Assembly (NCBI RefSeq): GCF_030551255.1 | Contig: NZ_CP130630.1 | Coordinates: 5,685,501-5,749,500, forward strand | Length of the DNA stretch: 64,000 bases | Reading direction: 5' to 3' | Source: Streptomyces sp. NL15-2K | GTDB taxonomy: Bacteria; Actinomycetota; Actinomycetes; Streptomycetales; Streptomycetaceae | Shown here: positions 55,002-64,000 of the stretch, piece by piece | Position numbering within the stretch: position 1 is the stretch's first letter | Layout of the letters: every line of letters begins with the position of its first letter | Program-made: the position numbers and the translations under genes | The notes under the pieces: model-generated | The model's database searches: none | Seen by the model: only the letters and a program-made list of their open reading frames with translations | What the model was told of the DNA's origin: nothing

Positions 55002-57689
55002 CTAACCGAAGATGCCTCCGTTGCCATTGCCTCTGCTGTTGCCGGTCTCGCCCGACTCTGTGGGCGTGGGCGTGGGCGTCACACCTCCGTCGGTGCCGCC
55101 GGTGTCCGTCCCGCCGGTGTCACCGCCCGGCGGGCACTGGAAGCCGAAGCAGGACTCCGTCGGCGAGGGTGTCGGGCTGGTCGTCGGCTCGCTGGGCGTC
55201 GGGCTCGGCGTCGGACTGGCCGACGAGGGCTCCTCGCTGGGCGTGGGAGCGGGCGTCGGGGTCGGAACATCGTTGACGATCTCGCCGATGGGATCCGGCG
55301 GCGGGAAGTCCTCTGCCGGCTCGCCCTTCAGCGCCTGTTCCATGTAGTCGTGCCAGATCTGGGCCGGGAACGAAGCACCGTGGATCTTCTTCTCGCCACC
55401 CGTTCCGAACATCTCCAGGAACTCGCGGTTCTTCTTGGACTCGTCGTCGTCCATCCGGAACATGCTGATCGAGGTGGCCAGCTGCGGGGTGTAGCCGACG
55501 AACCAGGCGGACTTGTTGCCGTCGGTGGTACCGGTCTTGCCCGCCACGTCACGTCCGGTCAGCTGGGCGGCGGTACCCGTGCCGTCCTCGACCACGGTCT
55601 TGAGTACGTCCGTGACGTTGTCGGCAACGTTTGACTCGAACGCCTGCTTGGTCACCACCTTGTGGGTGTAGACCGGGCCGTCCTTGTCCGTGACCTTCGT
55701 GACGGAGAACGGCTCACGCTGCTTGCCGCTGGCCGCGAAGGTGGCGTACGCGCCCGCCATGCGGATCGCACTGGGGTCGGAGATACCGATGGAGAAGGAC
55801 GGGAAGCTGGTGCCGGCGAGGCTGTTCTCCTTGAGGCCCGCGTCCATGGCCGCCTCCTTCACCTTGTCCAGCCCGACGTCCATGCCGAGCTGCACGAAGG
55901 CGGAGTTCACCGACTCCCGCATCGCCTCACGGAGGTCGATCTGGTAGTTCGGCGGAGAGCCGTACGACTGCTGGCCGTCATTCTCCTGGAGCCACTCCTT
56001 GCCCTTCTCGTTCTTCCAGATGGAACCGTCGTATGTCTTGATCTTGAGGTCGTTCTTGCCGCTGTACAGGCTCTTGGGGGAGACCTTGGTGCGCTCGTCC
56101 TGTGCCTGGTTCGGTCCGAGGTCCTTGTCGCGTACACCCCACTTCATCGCCGCGGCCAGCACGAGCGGCTTGAAGGTCGAACCGACCTGGGCACCGGTCG
56201 CATCGGCGTTGTTGGTGAAGTGCTTCGTCGCGTCCTCGCCGCCGTAGATGGCCTTGATGGCGCCGGTCGCCGGATCCACGGAAGCACCGCCGAATTGGAC
56301 GAATTTGTCCGTCTTCGGACGCTCCTTGGGCTTGATCTTCGCCTTCTGGACCTTCTTGACCGACTCTTCGAGCTCGTCGACCTTCTTCTTGTCGAAGGTC
56401 GTGTAGATCGAAAGGCCGCCTTGCTGCAGCTTGTCGGCGGTGACGATGTCGTTGTTGATCAGGTACGCCTTGGCGAGGTCGACGAGGTAGCCGATCTGAC
56501 CGCTGAGCTCGTTGTTCGAGCGCGGGTTCTGCGTTTCGGGGAGCTTGGTGTACTTGGCCCGCTCCGTGGCGCTCAGATGGCCGTACTCGACCATCTTGTT
56601 GAGGGTGTCCTGCATCTGCGCCAGGGCCCGCTTGCTGTTGGCCTGGGGTGTGGCGGACGTGTCGATGGACGTCGAGCCCGCCGGGTCGTAGTACGTGGCG
56701 CCCTTGAGGGTCGCCGCCAGGAAGGCACACTCACCAGGGTTCAGCTTGACGGCGTCCTTGTTGAAGTACGCGCGCGCGGCCGCCTGGATTCCGTAGGCCC
56801 CCCGTCCGTAGTACGCGGAGTTCAGATAGCCCTCCATGATCTCGTCCTTGGTCTTGGTGGCACCCACCTTGACCGAGACGAAGATCTCCTTGAACTTCCG
56901 CGAGACGGTCTGGGACTGGTCGTTCAGCATCGCGTTCTTGACGTACTGCTGGGTGATGGTGGAGCCACCCTGCGTCTCCGCGCCCCTGGCCATGTTGAAC
57001 ACGGCTCGGGCGATGCCCTTCGGGTCGATGCCGCTGTCGGTCTCGAAGGTCTTGTTCTCCTGCGAGATGACGGCGTTCTGCATGTCCTTGGGGATCTGCG
57101 CGAGGTTCACCATCTGGCGGTTCGTCTCACCGCCCGTGGCGACCATCTCTGTGCCGTTGGCCCAGTAGTAGACGTTGTTCTGTGCCTTCGCGGTGTCCGC
57201 GATGTTCGGGACGCTCACCATGGCGTATCCGATGCCCGCGACGGCCACCAGGCTTCCGATGAAGCCGATGCACAGTCCGGACACGAGCTTCCAGGACGGC
57301 ACCCAGCGCCGCCACCCGTACTTGCCCGCCCGCGGATAGTCGACGATCCGCTTCCTGTCGGAGTCGGCCGCACGTCCCCGACCCCGCCCGGGACCGCCCG
57401 GGACGGCACGTCGGCCACCACGGCCGGCTGGTTCGGCCGCTCTGCGTCGGCCGCCACTGCTTCTCTGTGCCGCCCGGCGGGCCTCGGCACGGCCGCCGTA
57501 CGGACGCTCCTCGCCTCCCGGATCGTAGGAACCCGACCCGGGGGAACTCGTCCCATAGGAGTCGGAAGGAGACCCGGTGGCGCCTCGCGGTGCCGCGCGG
57601 CGGCCGGAAGACGAGCCGGACTGGCCGCGTCGGGCCGCGGCACGTCCGCCTCCCTGCGGCTGCGGCGGTTTGCGACGGTGCTCGCTCAT
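55002..57689 (-). CDS. Class A penicillin-binding protein (bifunctional)
   Basis: The 895-residue enzyme polymerises and cross-links peptidoglycan. An Arg/Gly/Ser-rich cytoplasmic part of about 120 residues precedes a membrane helix (about 123-149). The GT51 domain (about 180-370) shows SQENKTFETDSGID with catalytic Glu201 and GGSTITQQ at 231-238. The transpeptidase domain has STFKP (near 500), SVNSAF and GKTGTT (near 715). A Pro/Thr/Ser-rich extracellular tail of about 150 residues contains two Cys (CFGFQC). ATG 57689 has GAGGAG upstream. Asn replaces the usual Asp after the GT51 catalytic Glu. The paralogue number is unknown. Confidence 0.93.
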   Translation of the reverse strand: MSEHRRKPPQPQGGGRAAARRGQSGSSSGRRAAPRGATGSPSDSYGTSSPGSGSYDPGGEERPYGGRAEARRAAQRSSGGRRRAAEPAGRGGRRAVPGGPGRGRGRAADSDRKRIVDYPRAGKYGWRRWVPSWKLVSGLCIGFIGSLVAVAGIGYAMVSVPNIADTAKAQNNVYYWANGTEMVATGGETNRQMVNLAQIPKDMQNAVISQENKTFETDSGIDPKGIARAVFNMARGAETQGGSTITQQYVKNAMLNDQSQTVSRKFKEIFVSVKVGATKTKDEIMEGYLNSAYYGRGAYGIQAAARAYFNKDAVKLNPGECAFLAATLKGATYYDPAGSTSIDTSATPQANSKRALAQMQDTLNKMVEYGHLSATERAKYTKLPETQNPRSNNELSGQIGYLVDLAKAYLINNDIVTADKLQQGGLSIYTTFDKKKVDELEESVKKVQKAKIKPKERPKTDKFVQFGGASVDPATGAIKAIYGGEDATKHFTNNADATGAQVGSTFKPLVLAAAMKWGVRDKDLGPNQAQDERTKVSPKSLYSGKNDLKIKTYDGSIWKNEKGKEWLQENDGQQSYGSPPNYQIDLREAMRESVNSAFVQLGMDVGLDKVKEAAMDAGLKENSLAGTSFPSFSIGISDPSAIRMAGAYATFAASGKQREPFSVTKVTDKDGPVYTHKVVTKQAFESNVADNVTDVLKTVVEDGTGTAAQLTGRDVAGKTGTTDGNKSAWFVGYTPQLATSISMFRMDDDESKKNREFLEMFGTGGEKKIHGASFPAQIWHDYMEQALKGEPAEDFPPPDPIGEIVNDVPTPTPAPTPSEEPSSASPTPSPTPSEPTTSPTPSPTESCFGFQCPPGGDTGGTDTGGTDGGVTPTPTPTESGETGNSRGNGNGGIFG

Positions 57690-58062
57690 CGAACGACTAC
57701 TCCTCGGGCAGGCGCACCTTTGCGCGCCTGGAAACGGCGGCTGGTTTCCGGTCCCCCCGAAGTACGGATGCGGTGGGTTCCGCATTCACCCGTACTACAC
57801 CAAGGACGAGGACGTCCCCAGACGTCACTCGGTTCCCGGTGGTGGTCATGGCGCACAGACTACGCACCGTCAAAACCTGCCTAGTCCTGAAGTTCACCCC
57901 AAATCAGGCAACTTGCTTCCCATGAATCGGTGATGTGATCCCGTTCACCACCCTCCCTCTTGTCGCATCCGGAAGGTCGTTCTATCGTCTTGATGTATCG
58001 AGTCGATACATCGGCGCGACATAAAGACCGTCACGACCGTCCGCGGCAGAGAGGAGGCGACG
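57690..58062. other. 373-bp divergent region between PBP and PadR genes
   Basis: The region holds the PBP promoter and the palindrome at 57993-58011 in front of the PadR gene. No gene is supported. Confidence 0.6.
57993..58011. promoter_or_regulatory. 19-bp palindrome upstream of the PadR gene (likely PadR operator)
   Basis: ATGTATCGAGTCGATACAT is a perfect dyad (nine-base arms around one G) 51 bases before the PadR start. PadR repressors bind such ATG-rich dyads, so autoregulation is likely. Confidence 0.72.
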
Positions 58063-58746
58063 ATGAGCCGGCGTTCCGGGATCCTCGAGTTCGCCGTACT
58101 CGGCCTGCTCCGCGAGTCCCCGATGCACGGCTATGAGCTGCGCAAACGACTCAATACCTCACTGGGTGTGTTCCGTGCGTTCAGCTACGGCACCCTGTAC
58201 CCCTGCCTCAAGACGCTGGTCGCCAACGGCTGGTTGATCGAAGAGCCGGGAAACACCTCCGAGGACGCCCTCGCCGCACCACTCGCAGGGCGTCGCGCCA
58301 AGATCGTCTATCGGTTGACGGCGGAAGGTAAGGAGCACTTCGAGGAGCTCCTCTCCCAGACGGGCCCCGACGCGTACGAGGACGAACACTTCGCCGCCCG
58401 CTTCGCCTTCTTCGGGCAGACGTCGCGTGACGTACGCATGCGCGTGCTCGAAGGCCGCCGCAGCCGGCTGGAGGAGCGCCTGGAGAAGATGCGCGTCTCA
58501 CTGGCGCGCACCCGGGAGCGCCTCGACGACTACACGCTTGAGCTCCAGCGCCACGGGATGGAGTCCGTGGAGCGCGAAGTGCGCTGGCTGAACGAGCTCA
58601 TCGAGAGCGAGCGGGCCGGACGGGACCTTCGGGGCCCCGCCTCCGGGGGATCCGCTCAGCAGGACACCACATCTGGAGCGTCGGGCGGCCTGCCCCGTCC
58701 CGGGGACACTCCCGGGACGGATTCGCCCGACGACACCGCCACGTGA
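58063..58746 (+). CDS. PadR-family transcriptional regulator
   Basis: The 227-residue protein has the PadR winged helix (about 5-90: [23 protein letters not shown]...[18 protein letters not shown]). A helical coiled-coil region (about 125-190) lets it dimerise; a Gly/Ser/Thr-rich tail ends it. The palindrome upstream is a candidate operator. It lies 44 bases before ino1, in the same orientation, so it may be co-transcribed with and control it. Confidence 0.92.
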   Translation: MSRRSGILEFAVLGLLRESPMHGYELRKRLNTSLGVFRAFSYGTLYPCLKTLVANGWLIEEPGNTSEDALAAPLAGRRAKIVYRLTAEGKEHFEELLSQTGPDAYEDEHFAARFAFFGQTSRDVRMRVLEGRRSRLEERLEKMRVSLARTRERLDDYTLELQRHGMESVEREVRWLNELIESERAGRDLRGPASGGSAQQDTTSGASGGLPRPGDTPGTDSPDDTAT

Positions 58747-58790
58747 GCGCCCACTCAGGGCCTCACTCGTACACACAGGGAGCAACCGGA

Positions 58791-59873
58791 ATGGGTTCGG
58801 TTCGCGTAGCCATCGTCGGCGTGGGCAACTGCGCCGCCTCGCTGGTGCAGGGAGTCGAGTACTACAAGGACGCCGACCCGGCGTCCAGGGTCCCCGGCCT
58901 GATGCACGTCCAGTTCGGCGACTACCACGTTCGTGACGTCGAGTTCGTTGCCGCGTTCGATGTCGACGCGAAGAAGGTCGGCCTCGACCTGGCGGACGCC
59001 ATCGGCGCCAGCGAGAACAACACCATCAAGATCTGCGACGTTCCGTCCACCGGCGTGAAGGTCCAGCGCGGCCACACCCTCGACGGCCTGGGCAAGTACT
59101 ACCGCCAGACCATCGAGGAGTCCGCCGAGGAGCCGGCCGACGTCGTCCAGGTCCTCAAGGACAAGCAGGTCGACGTCCTCGTCTGCTACCTGCCCGTGGG
59201 CTCCGAGGACGCGGCGAAGTTCTATGCCCAGTGCGCCATCGACGCCAAGGTCGCCTTCGTCAACGCCCTGCCGGTCTTCATCGCCGGCACCAAGGAGTGG
59301 GCGGACAAGTTCACCGAGGCAGGCGTCCCGATCGTCGGCGACGACATCAAGTCGCAGGTCGGTGCGACCATCACGCACCGCGTCATGGCAAAGCTGTTCG
59401 AGGACCGAGGCGTCGTCCTGGACCGCACGATGCAGCTGAACGTCGGCGGCAATATGGACTTCAAGAACATGCTGGAGCGCGACCGTCTGGAGTCCAAGAA
59501 GATCTCCAAGACGCAGGCCGTCACCTCCCAGATCCGCGACCGCGACATGGGCGCGGACAACGTCCACATCGGCCCGTCCGACTATGTGGCCTGGCTCGAC
59601 GACCGCAAGTGGGCGTACGTCCGTCTTGAGGGCCGCGCGTTCGGTGACGTCCCGCTGAACCTGGAGTACAAGCTCGAGGTCTGGGACTCCCCGAACTCGG
59701 CCGGTGTCATCATCGACGCCCTGCGCGCCGCGAAGATCGCCAAGGACCGCGGCATCGGCGGTCCGATCCTGTCGGCGTCGTCGTACTTCATGAAGTCCCC
59801 GCCGGTCCAGTACTTCGACGACGAGGCCCGCGAGAACGTCGAGAAGTTCATCCAGGGCGCGGTCGAGCGCTGA
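58791..59873 (+). CDS. ino1: Inositol-1-phosphate synthase
   Basis: Ino1 converts glucose 6-phosphate to inositol 1-phosphate with NAD+, for phosphatidylinositol and mycothiol in actinobacteria. The 360-residue length is the short actinobacterial form. The NAD motif is [10 protein letters not shown]; other landmarks are [12 protein letters not shown] and [14 protein letters not shown] lies ten bases before ATG 58791. It follows padR with a 44-base gap. Confidence 0.95.
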   Translation: MGSVRVAIVGVGNCAASLVQGVEYYKDADPASRVPGLMHVQFGDYHVRDVEFVAAFDVDAKKVGLDLADAIGASENNTIKICDVPSTGVKVQRGHTLDGLGKYYRQTIEESAEEPADVVQVLKDKQVDVLVCYLPVGSEDAAKFYAQCAIDAKVAFVNALPVFIAGTKEWADKFTEAGVPIVGDDIKSQVGATITHRVMAKLFEDRGVVLDRTMQLNVGGNMDFKNMLERDRLESKKISKTQAVTSQIRDRDMGADNVHIGPSDYVAWLDDRKWAYVRLEGRAFGDVPLNLEYKLEVWDSPNSAGVIIDALRAAKIAKDRGIGGPILSASSYFMKSPPVQYFDDEARENVEKFIQGAVER

Positions 59874-59896
59874 GAAACTCTGCGCTGCGGTCTGTT

Positions 59897-59929
59897 GAGG
59901 GTCCCCGAGGCATGCGCCAGGGGACCCTC
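59897..59929 (+). terminator. Terminator after ino1
   Basis: A perfect 10-bp stem (59897-59906 and 59920-59929) with a 13-nt loop lies 24 bases past the ino1 stop. Confidence 0.7.
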
Positions 59930-59951
59930 CCCGTATGTGAGGCTGTGCCCC

Positions 59952-61220
59952 ATGGCCGTCGTCCGTGACCTGCGCGTCCTGCTCCGCTTCCGGAACTTCC
60001 GACGCCTCCTCGCCGTGCGTCTGCTCTCACAGGGCGCCGATGGCGTCTACCAGGTCGCGCTCGCCTCCTACGTCGTCTTCTCGCCGGAGAGGCAGGCCTC
60101 GGCCACCGCGATCGCCTCCGCGTTGGCGGTCCTGCTGCTCCCCTACTCCCTGGTGGGCCCGTTCGCCGGCGTCCTGCTGGACCGCTGGCGCCGCCGTCAG
60201 GTCTTCCTGTACGGCAACCTGGTGCGCGCCGTGATGGCGACGATGACGGCCGTCCTGATCATCAGCCAGGTCCCCGACTGGCTCTTCTATGTCTCCGCGC
60301 TGTGCGTCACCGCCGTCAACCGCTTCGTTCTCTCCGGCCTGTCCGCCGCACTGCCCCGTGTGGTGGACGCGGAGCGCCTGGTGATCGCCAATTCTCTTTC
60401 GCCCACCGCCGGCACGCTCGCGGCGATCGCGGGCGGCGGCCTCGCCTTCCTCGTGCGTCTCGTGGTCGCGGACTCCGACGCGGCCGTGGTGCTGCTGGGG
60501 GCCGGGCTGTACCTGTGTGGCGCGCTCGCCTCACTGCGCATGGCGCCGGAGCTGCTCGGCCCCGACCGCGCACTGGTGCGCCCCAGGATCACGGCGGCAC
60601 TCGCCGGCACCGCCCGCGATCTAGTGGCAGGCGTACGGCATATCGCCGCACCCTCACGCCGGGAGGCCGCCTGGGCGCTCGGCGCGATGAGCCTGATGCG
60701 GTTCTGCTACGGCGCCCTGACCGTCATGTTGCTGATGCTCTGCCGGTACGCACTCTCTTCGACCCCCGATGACGGACTCGCCCTGCTGGGGCTGGCGTTG
60801 GGCATCTCGGGTGCCGGCTTCTTCGCGGCGGCCGTCATGACGCCCTGGGCGGCAGTGCGGCTCGGGTCCGGCCGCTGGATCGTCGTGTGCGCCGCGGCCG
60901 CCGCACTCCTGGAGCCCGCGCTCGGCCTCCCGTTCACCACCGCCCCCATGCTCGCCGCGGCCTTCGTGCTCGGCCTGACCACCCAGGGAGCGAAGATCGC
61001 CACGGACACGATCGTCCAGTCCTCCGTGGACGACGGCTTTCGCGGCAGGATCTTCTCCGTCTACGACGTGCTCTTCAACATCGCCTACGTGTCCGCCGCC
61101 GCGGTCGCCGCTCTCATACTGCCGCCGGACGGCCGCTCGGTGACCCTGGTGGTCACCATCGCCATCATCTACGGGGCAGTTGCCGTGACCATGGGACGCT
61201 TCGAGCGCCGGGCCACGTAG
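59952..61220 (+). CDS. MFS transporter
   Basis: The 422-residue protein has about twelve hydrophobic helices and the MFS loop motif (GVLLDRWRRRQVF) between helices 2 and 3. The N-terminus starts at ATG 59952; a longer upstream frame overlaps the ino1 terminator. The substrate is unknown. Its final part ends just before a parS pair. Confidence 0.9.
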   Translation: MAVVRDLRVLLRFRNFRRLLAVRLLSQGADGVYQVALASYVVFSPERQASATAIASALAVLLLPYSLVGPFAGVLLDRWRRRQVFLYGNLVRAVMATMTAVLIISQVPDWLFYVSALCVTAVNRFVLSGLSAALPRVVDAERLVIANSLSPTAGTLAAIAGGGLAFLVRLVVADSDAAVVLLGAGLYLCGALASLRMAPELLGPDRALVRPRITAALAGTARDLVAGVRHIAAPSRREAAWALGAMSLMRFCYGALTVMLLMLCRYALSSTPDDGLALLGLALGISGAGFFAAAVMTPWAAVRLGSGRWIVVCAAAAALLEPALGLPFTTAPMLAAAFVLGLTTQGAKIATDTIVQSSVDDGFRGRIFSVYDVLFNIAYVSAAAVAALILPPDGRSVTLVVTIAIIYGAVAVTMGRFERRAT

Positions 61221-61250
61221 GCCTCACCCTCACACGCGAGGGGGGGTCAT

Positions 61251-61264
61251 GTTTCACGTGAAAC
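61251..61264. other. parS site (first of a pair)
   Basis: Perfect GTTTCACGTGAAAC at the convergent MFS/CCA-transferase junction, flanked by a weaker G-run/C-run repeat. Confidence 0.93.
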
Positions 61265-61284
61265 ATCGCCCCTAGTCCGTCCCC

Positions 61285-61312
61285 GGGTCATGTTTCACGT
61301 GAAACATGACCC
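61285..61312. terminator. 28-bp perfect palindrome with parS at its centre
   Basis: Arms GGGTCAT and ATGACCC extend the parS symmetry to 28 bases between convergent gene ends. Confidence 0.72.
61292..61305. other. parS site (second of a pair)
   Basis: Perfect GTTTCACGTGAAAC, 41 bases from the previous copy. Confidence 0.93.
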
Positions 61313-61324
61313 CGCTTCACGCCT

Positions 61325-62791
61325 TCAGCTCTGCTCGGCCCACCACTCCTTGAGGGCCTTGCTCGCAGCGTCCTCACCCATCGGCCCGTTCTCCAGGCGA
61401 AGCTCCAGCAGGAACTTGTACGCACGCCCGACAGCAGGACCCGGAGGAACACCCAGGATCTCCATGATCTGGTTGCCGTCCAGATCCGGGCGAATCGCGT
61501 CCAGCTCCTCCTGCTCCTGGAGCTGAGCGATTCGCTCCTCAAGACCGTCGTACGCCCGCGAGAGCGCGGCCGCCTTGCGCTTGTTCCGCGTCGTGCAGTC
61601 CGAGCGGGTCAGCTTGTGGAGGCGGTCGAGCAGAGGACCGGCGTCCCGGACATAACGGCGGACCGCGGAATCGGTCCACTCCCCGGTGCCGTACCCGTGG
61701 AATCGCAGGTGGAGTTCGACCAGGCGCGAGACGTCCTTCACCAGTTCGTTGGAGTACTTCAGCGCGGTCATGCGCTTCTTGGTCATCTTCGCCCCGACCA
61801 CTTCGTGGTGGTGGAACGAGACCCGCCCGTCCTTCTCGAAGCGGCGCGTGCGCGGCTTGCCGATGTCATGCAGCAGCGCGGCCAGGCGCAGGGTCAGGTC
61901 GGGGCCGTGCTCCTCCAGCGCCATCGCCTGCTCCAGAACGATCAGCGTGTGTTCGTAGACGTCCTTGTGCCGGTGGTGCTCGTCGCTCTCCAGACGCAGA
62001 GCCGGAAGCTCGGGCAACACATGGTCGGCGAGCCCGGTGTCGACCAGCAGCGCCAGACCCTTGCGTGGATGCGCGGACAGGATCAGCTTGTTCAGCTCGT
62101 CCCGCACCCGCTCCGCCGAGACGATCTCGATGCGCCCGGCCATTTCCTCCATGGCCGTGACGACCTCGGGAGCCACCTCGAAGTCGAGCTGGGCCCCGAA
62201 GCGCGCGGCCCGCATCATCCGCAGCGGATCGTCCGAGAAGGACTCCTCGGGAGTGCCCGGGGTACGCAGAACACGCGCCGCGAGGTCGTCGAGCCCGCCG
62301 TGGGGGTCGATGAACACCTTCTCCGGCAGTGCGACGGCCATCGCGTTCACGGTGAAGTCGCGCCGGACGAGGTCCTCCTCGATGGAGTCGCCGTACGACA
62401 CCTCGGGCTTGCGCGAGGTCCGGTCGTATGCCTCCGACCGGTAGGTGGTGACCTCGATCTGAAAGCGCCGATCAGTGTCTCCGACGCGGGCATCCTTCTG
62501 GGCCCCGACCGTGCCGAAGGCGATCCCGACATCCCACACGGCGTCCGCCCAGGGACGCACGATCTTCAGTACGTCCTCGGGGCGGGCATCGGTCGTGAAG
62601 TCCAGATCGTTGCCGAGCCGGCCCAGCAACGCGTCCCTGACCGAGCCGCCGACCAGGGCGAGTGAGAACCCGGCCTCCTGGAAGCGGCGGGCGAGGTCGT
62701 CGGCGACAGGGGCGATCCGCAGCAGCTCACTCACCGCGCGCTGCTGCACCTGACTGAGGGCACTGGCGTTGTCTTCGTTGGCGTTCGGCAC
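61325..62791 (-). CDS. pcnA: tRNA CCA nucleotidyltransferase
   Basis: This enzyme adds the CCA end to tRNAs; the tRNA-Ser in this window lacks an encoded CCA. The 488-residue protein has the class II nucleotidyltransferase head (LVGGSVRDALLGRLGNDLDFTTDA), a neck with RRDFTVNAMA and DDPLRMMRAARFGA, and a C-terminal HD domain (LLHDIGKPRTR...HHHEVVGA). The homologous S. coelicolor protein was studied as a CCA-adding enzyme. GTG 62791 is preferred; a frame to 62863 lacks homology. Confidence 0.93.
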   Translation of the reverse strand: MPNANEDNASALSQVQQRAVSELLRIAPVADDLARRFQEAGFSLALVGGSVRDALLGRLGNDLDFTTDARPEDVLKIVRPWADAVWDVGIAFGTVGAQKDARVGDTDRRFQIEVTTYRSEAYDRTSRKPEVSYGDSIEEDLVRRDFTVNAMAVALPEKVFIDPHGGLDDLAARVLRTPGTPEESFSDDPLRMMRAARFGAQLDFEVAPEVVTAMEEMAGRIEIVSAERVRDELNKLILSAHPRKGLALLVDTGLADHVLPELPALRLESDEHHRHKDVYEHTLIVLEQAMALEEHGPDLTLRLAALLHDIGKPRTRRFEKDGRVSFHHHEVVGAKMTKKRMTALKYSNELVKDVSRLVELHLRFHGYGTGEWTDSAVRRYVRDAGPLLDRLHKLTRSDCTTRNKRKAAALSRAYDGLEERIAQLQEQEELDAIRPDLDGNQIMEILGVPPGPAVGRAYKFLLELRLENGPMGEDAASKALKEWWAEQS

Positions 62792-63059
62792 AACAGAAGA
62801 GGGTACGTGGCCCGGACGACCGCGAGCTCCTCCATTAAACGGGCACAGACTCTCCACCCCCACCTGTACGGGGTCGGCCCGTGAGACGCACGCCGGCGTC
62901 CCCTTCTATACGTGCACATTAGGGACAGCACAGCAGGGTCCTCCGATCTTGCTCCGATCTCGTGGAGCAGTCCGCGGCACTTCCCCTCAGCGCGCATCGT
63001 TACCATGCGTGGACGCACATTCCGACGACCACTGACGACGACGAGGGACGGGCGAGCGC

Positions 63060-64000
63060 GTGGCCGAGGCGGCAGACTTCCAGGGGACGAGTGCCTCACC
63101 TGCCCGCCGCTGGCTGCGGCGCACCGGAGCACTGCTCGCTGGGCTGCCCCTCCTGGCCGGACTGTGCCAGCTGTCCGCCGCCCCGTCGGCGTACGCCACC
63201 GAACAGGCCTCCGCTCAGGCCGCCGACTCGGGCACGGTGTCCGTGGCCCTCGACACGCTGAGCCCCAGCGCCCCGGCGGACGGGGACACCCTGACCGTGT
63301 CGGGCACGGTCATCAACAACGGCAAGCAGACCGTCACGGACGCCCACGTCGGCCTGCGGGTCGGCCCCGAACTGAGCACTCGCTCGGCCATCGACCGCAC
63401 AGCCAAGGACAGCAGCGATCTCCAGGGCATCACCGGGTCGGAGGTCGGCGGCAAGTACGCCGAGAAGTTCGCCAAGCTGACCCCGGGCGTCGCCGAGCCC
63501 TTCTCTCTCTCGGTGCCGGTCGACGAGCTGGACCTCGGCGACAGTGGGGTCTACCAGTTCGCCGTCTCACTCTCCGGCGAGACATCCGCGCAGCCGTGGG
63601 AGCAGGTGCTCGGCGTCCAGCGGACGTTCCTGCCGTGGCAGTCGGGCGAGGCCGACACGAAGACGAGGACGACGTATCTGTGGCCCCTGATCTCAACCGT
63701 CCACATGACGGCGGAGACAGGGTCGAACGAACAGCAGACGCCGGTCTTCCTCAACGACGACCTGGCCAAGGAGATCTCCCCGGGCGGCCGCCTCGACCAG
63801 ATGTTGTCGCTGGGCAAGAACCTCGACGTCACCTGGGTGATCGACCCGGACCTGCTGGCCTCCGTCGACGCGATGACCCGTCCCTACCAGGTCAGGACGG
63901 GCGGCACCACCAGGGCGGGCACCTATCAGACGGTCGCCAAGCAGTGGCTCGCCGAGTTGCAGCAGGCGGTGCAGGACAAGGAGGTCGTCGCCCTTCCCTT
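63060..64000 (+). CDS. Large secreted protein, DUF6049-like (3' end outside window)
   Basis: The frame from GTG 63060 is open to the right edge (313 codons seen). A signal peptide is clear: RRWLRRTGALLAGLPLLAG then a cleavage region near residue 45 (SAYATEQA). The external part contains beta-rich domains (VSVALDTLSPSAPADGDTLTVSGTVINNGKQTV). It resembles the N-terminus of a conserved Streptomyces protein that precedes mviN near oriC, with about 750 residues and a C-terminal membrane helix, from memory. The function is unknown. Confidence 0.82.
   Translation, partial: MAEAADFQGTSASPARRWLRRTGALLAGLPLLAGLCQLSAAPSAYATEQASAQAADSGTVSVALDTLSPSAPADGDTLTVSGTVINNGKQTVTDAHVGLRVGPELSTRSAIDRTAKDSSDLQGITGSEVGGKYAEKFAKLTPGVAEPFSLSVPVDELDLGDSGVYQFAVSLSGETSAQPWEQVLGVQRTFLPWQSGEADTKTRTTYLWPLISTVHMTAETGSNEQQTPVFLNDDLAKEISPGGRLDQMLSLGKNLDVTWVIDPDLLASVDAMTRPYQVRTGGTTRAGTYQTVAKQWLAELQQAVQDKEVVALP

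Noticed and set aside
62792..63059. Gene between the CCA transferase and the secreted protein
   Set aside because: Frames here lack homology and ribosome-binding sites; the space is sized for divergent promoters.

Overview
The window is a stretch of very GC-rich actinobacterial chromosome, almost certainly Streptomyces. Evidence read from the sequence is the ssgA/ssgR sporulation pair, many GTG starts, ten perfect copies of the Streptomyces parS 14-mer GTTTCACGTGAAAC, and several groups of DnaA boxes (TTGTCCACA or TTATCCACA). From memory, the gene order matches the oriC-proximal core of the S. coelicolor chromosome in the numbering range of roughly SCO3965 down to SCO3895, so oriC is expected a few tens of kb beyond the right edge. 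No phage, plasmid, insertion sequence or CRISPR array was seen. The interesting signals are mostly non-coding.

Layout, 1-25 kb: the end of a CopC/CopD copper protein and the Tat-exported DyP peroxidase dtpA; pheA; a 565-bp DnaA-box region; serS with a coupled HAD phosphatase; a tRNA-Ser(GCU); a four-gene ABC exporter operon; an EphD-like hydrolase/reductase fusion; a hydrolase gene remnant; a MerR regulator; kptA; an F420-type oxidoreductase; a second HAD phosphatase; an M23 peptidase; the cydA-cydB-cydCD oxidase operon with a perfect Rex operator; and a hisC-type aminotransferase.

25-43.7 kb: a LacI regulator, a metallophosphatase, a two-helix membrane protein, thiC under a TPP riboswitch, a YibE/F membrane protein, ssgA and ssgR, small membrane proteins, a cupin, ptpA and a PLP cystathionine-type enzyme, a LysR regulator, a Nudix hydrolase, a globin-reductase with a very long N-terminal extension, a HAD phosphatase and two GNAT proteins.

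43.7-64 kb: a serine beta-lactamase family protein, dnaB, a MATE transporter, the rpsF-ssb-rpsR-rplI operon, a cell-wall set (femX, an alanine-racemase-like protein, a GT87 mannosyltransferase, a class A PBP), a PadR regulator, ino1, an MFS transporter, the tRNA CCA nucleotidyltransferase, and the start of a large secreted protein.

Themes: the parS sites are placed mostly in gene ends, including all three convergent junctions in the right part, and several are built into longer palindromes or terminator stems. One forms the first codons of cydCD. Two degenerate parS-like elements sit inside the P3 arm of the TPP riboswitch. DnaA boxes occur in four intergenic groups, one of them between dnaB and a MATE promoter. 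Gene starts were chosen by ribosome-binding sites, overlaps and family length. Functions rest on recognised motifs; no database search was run.
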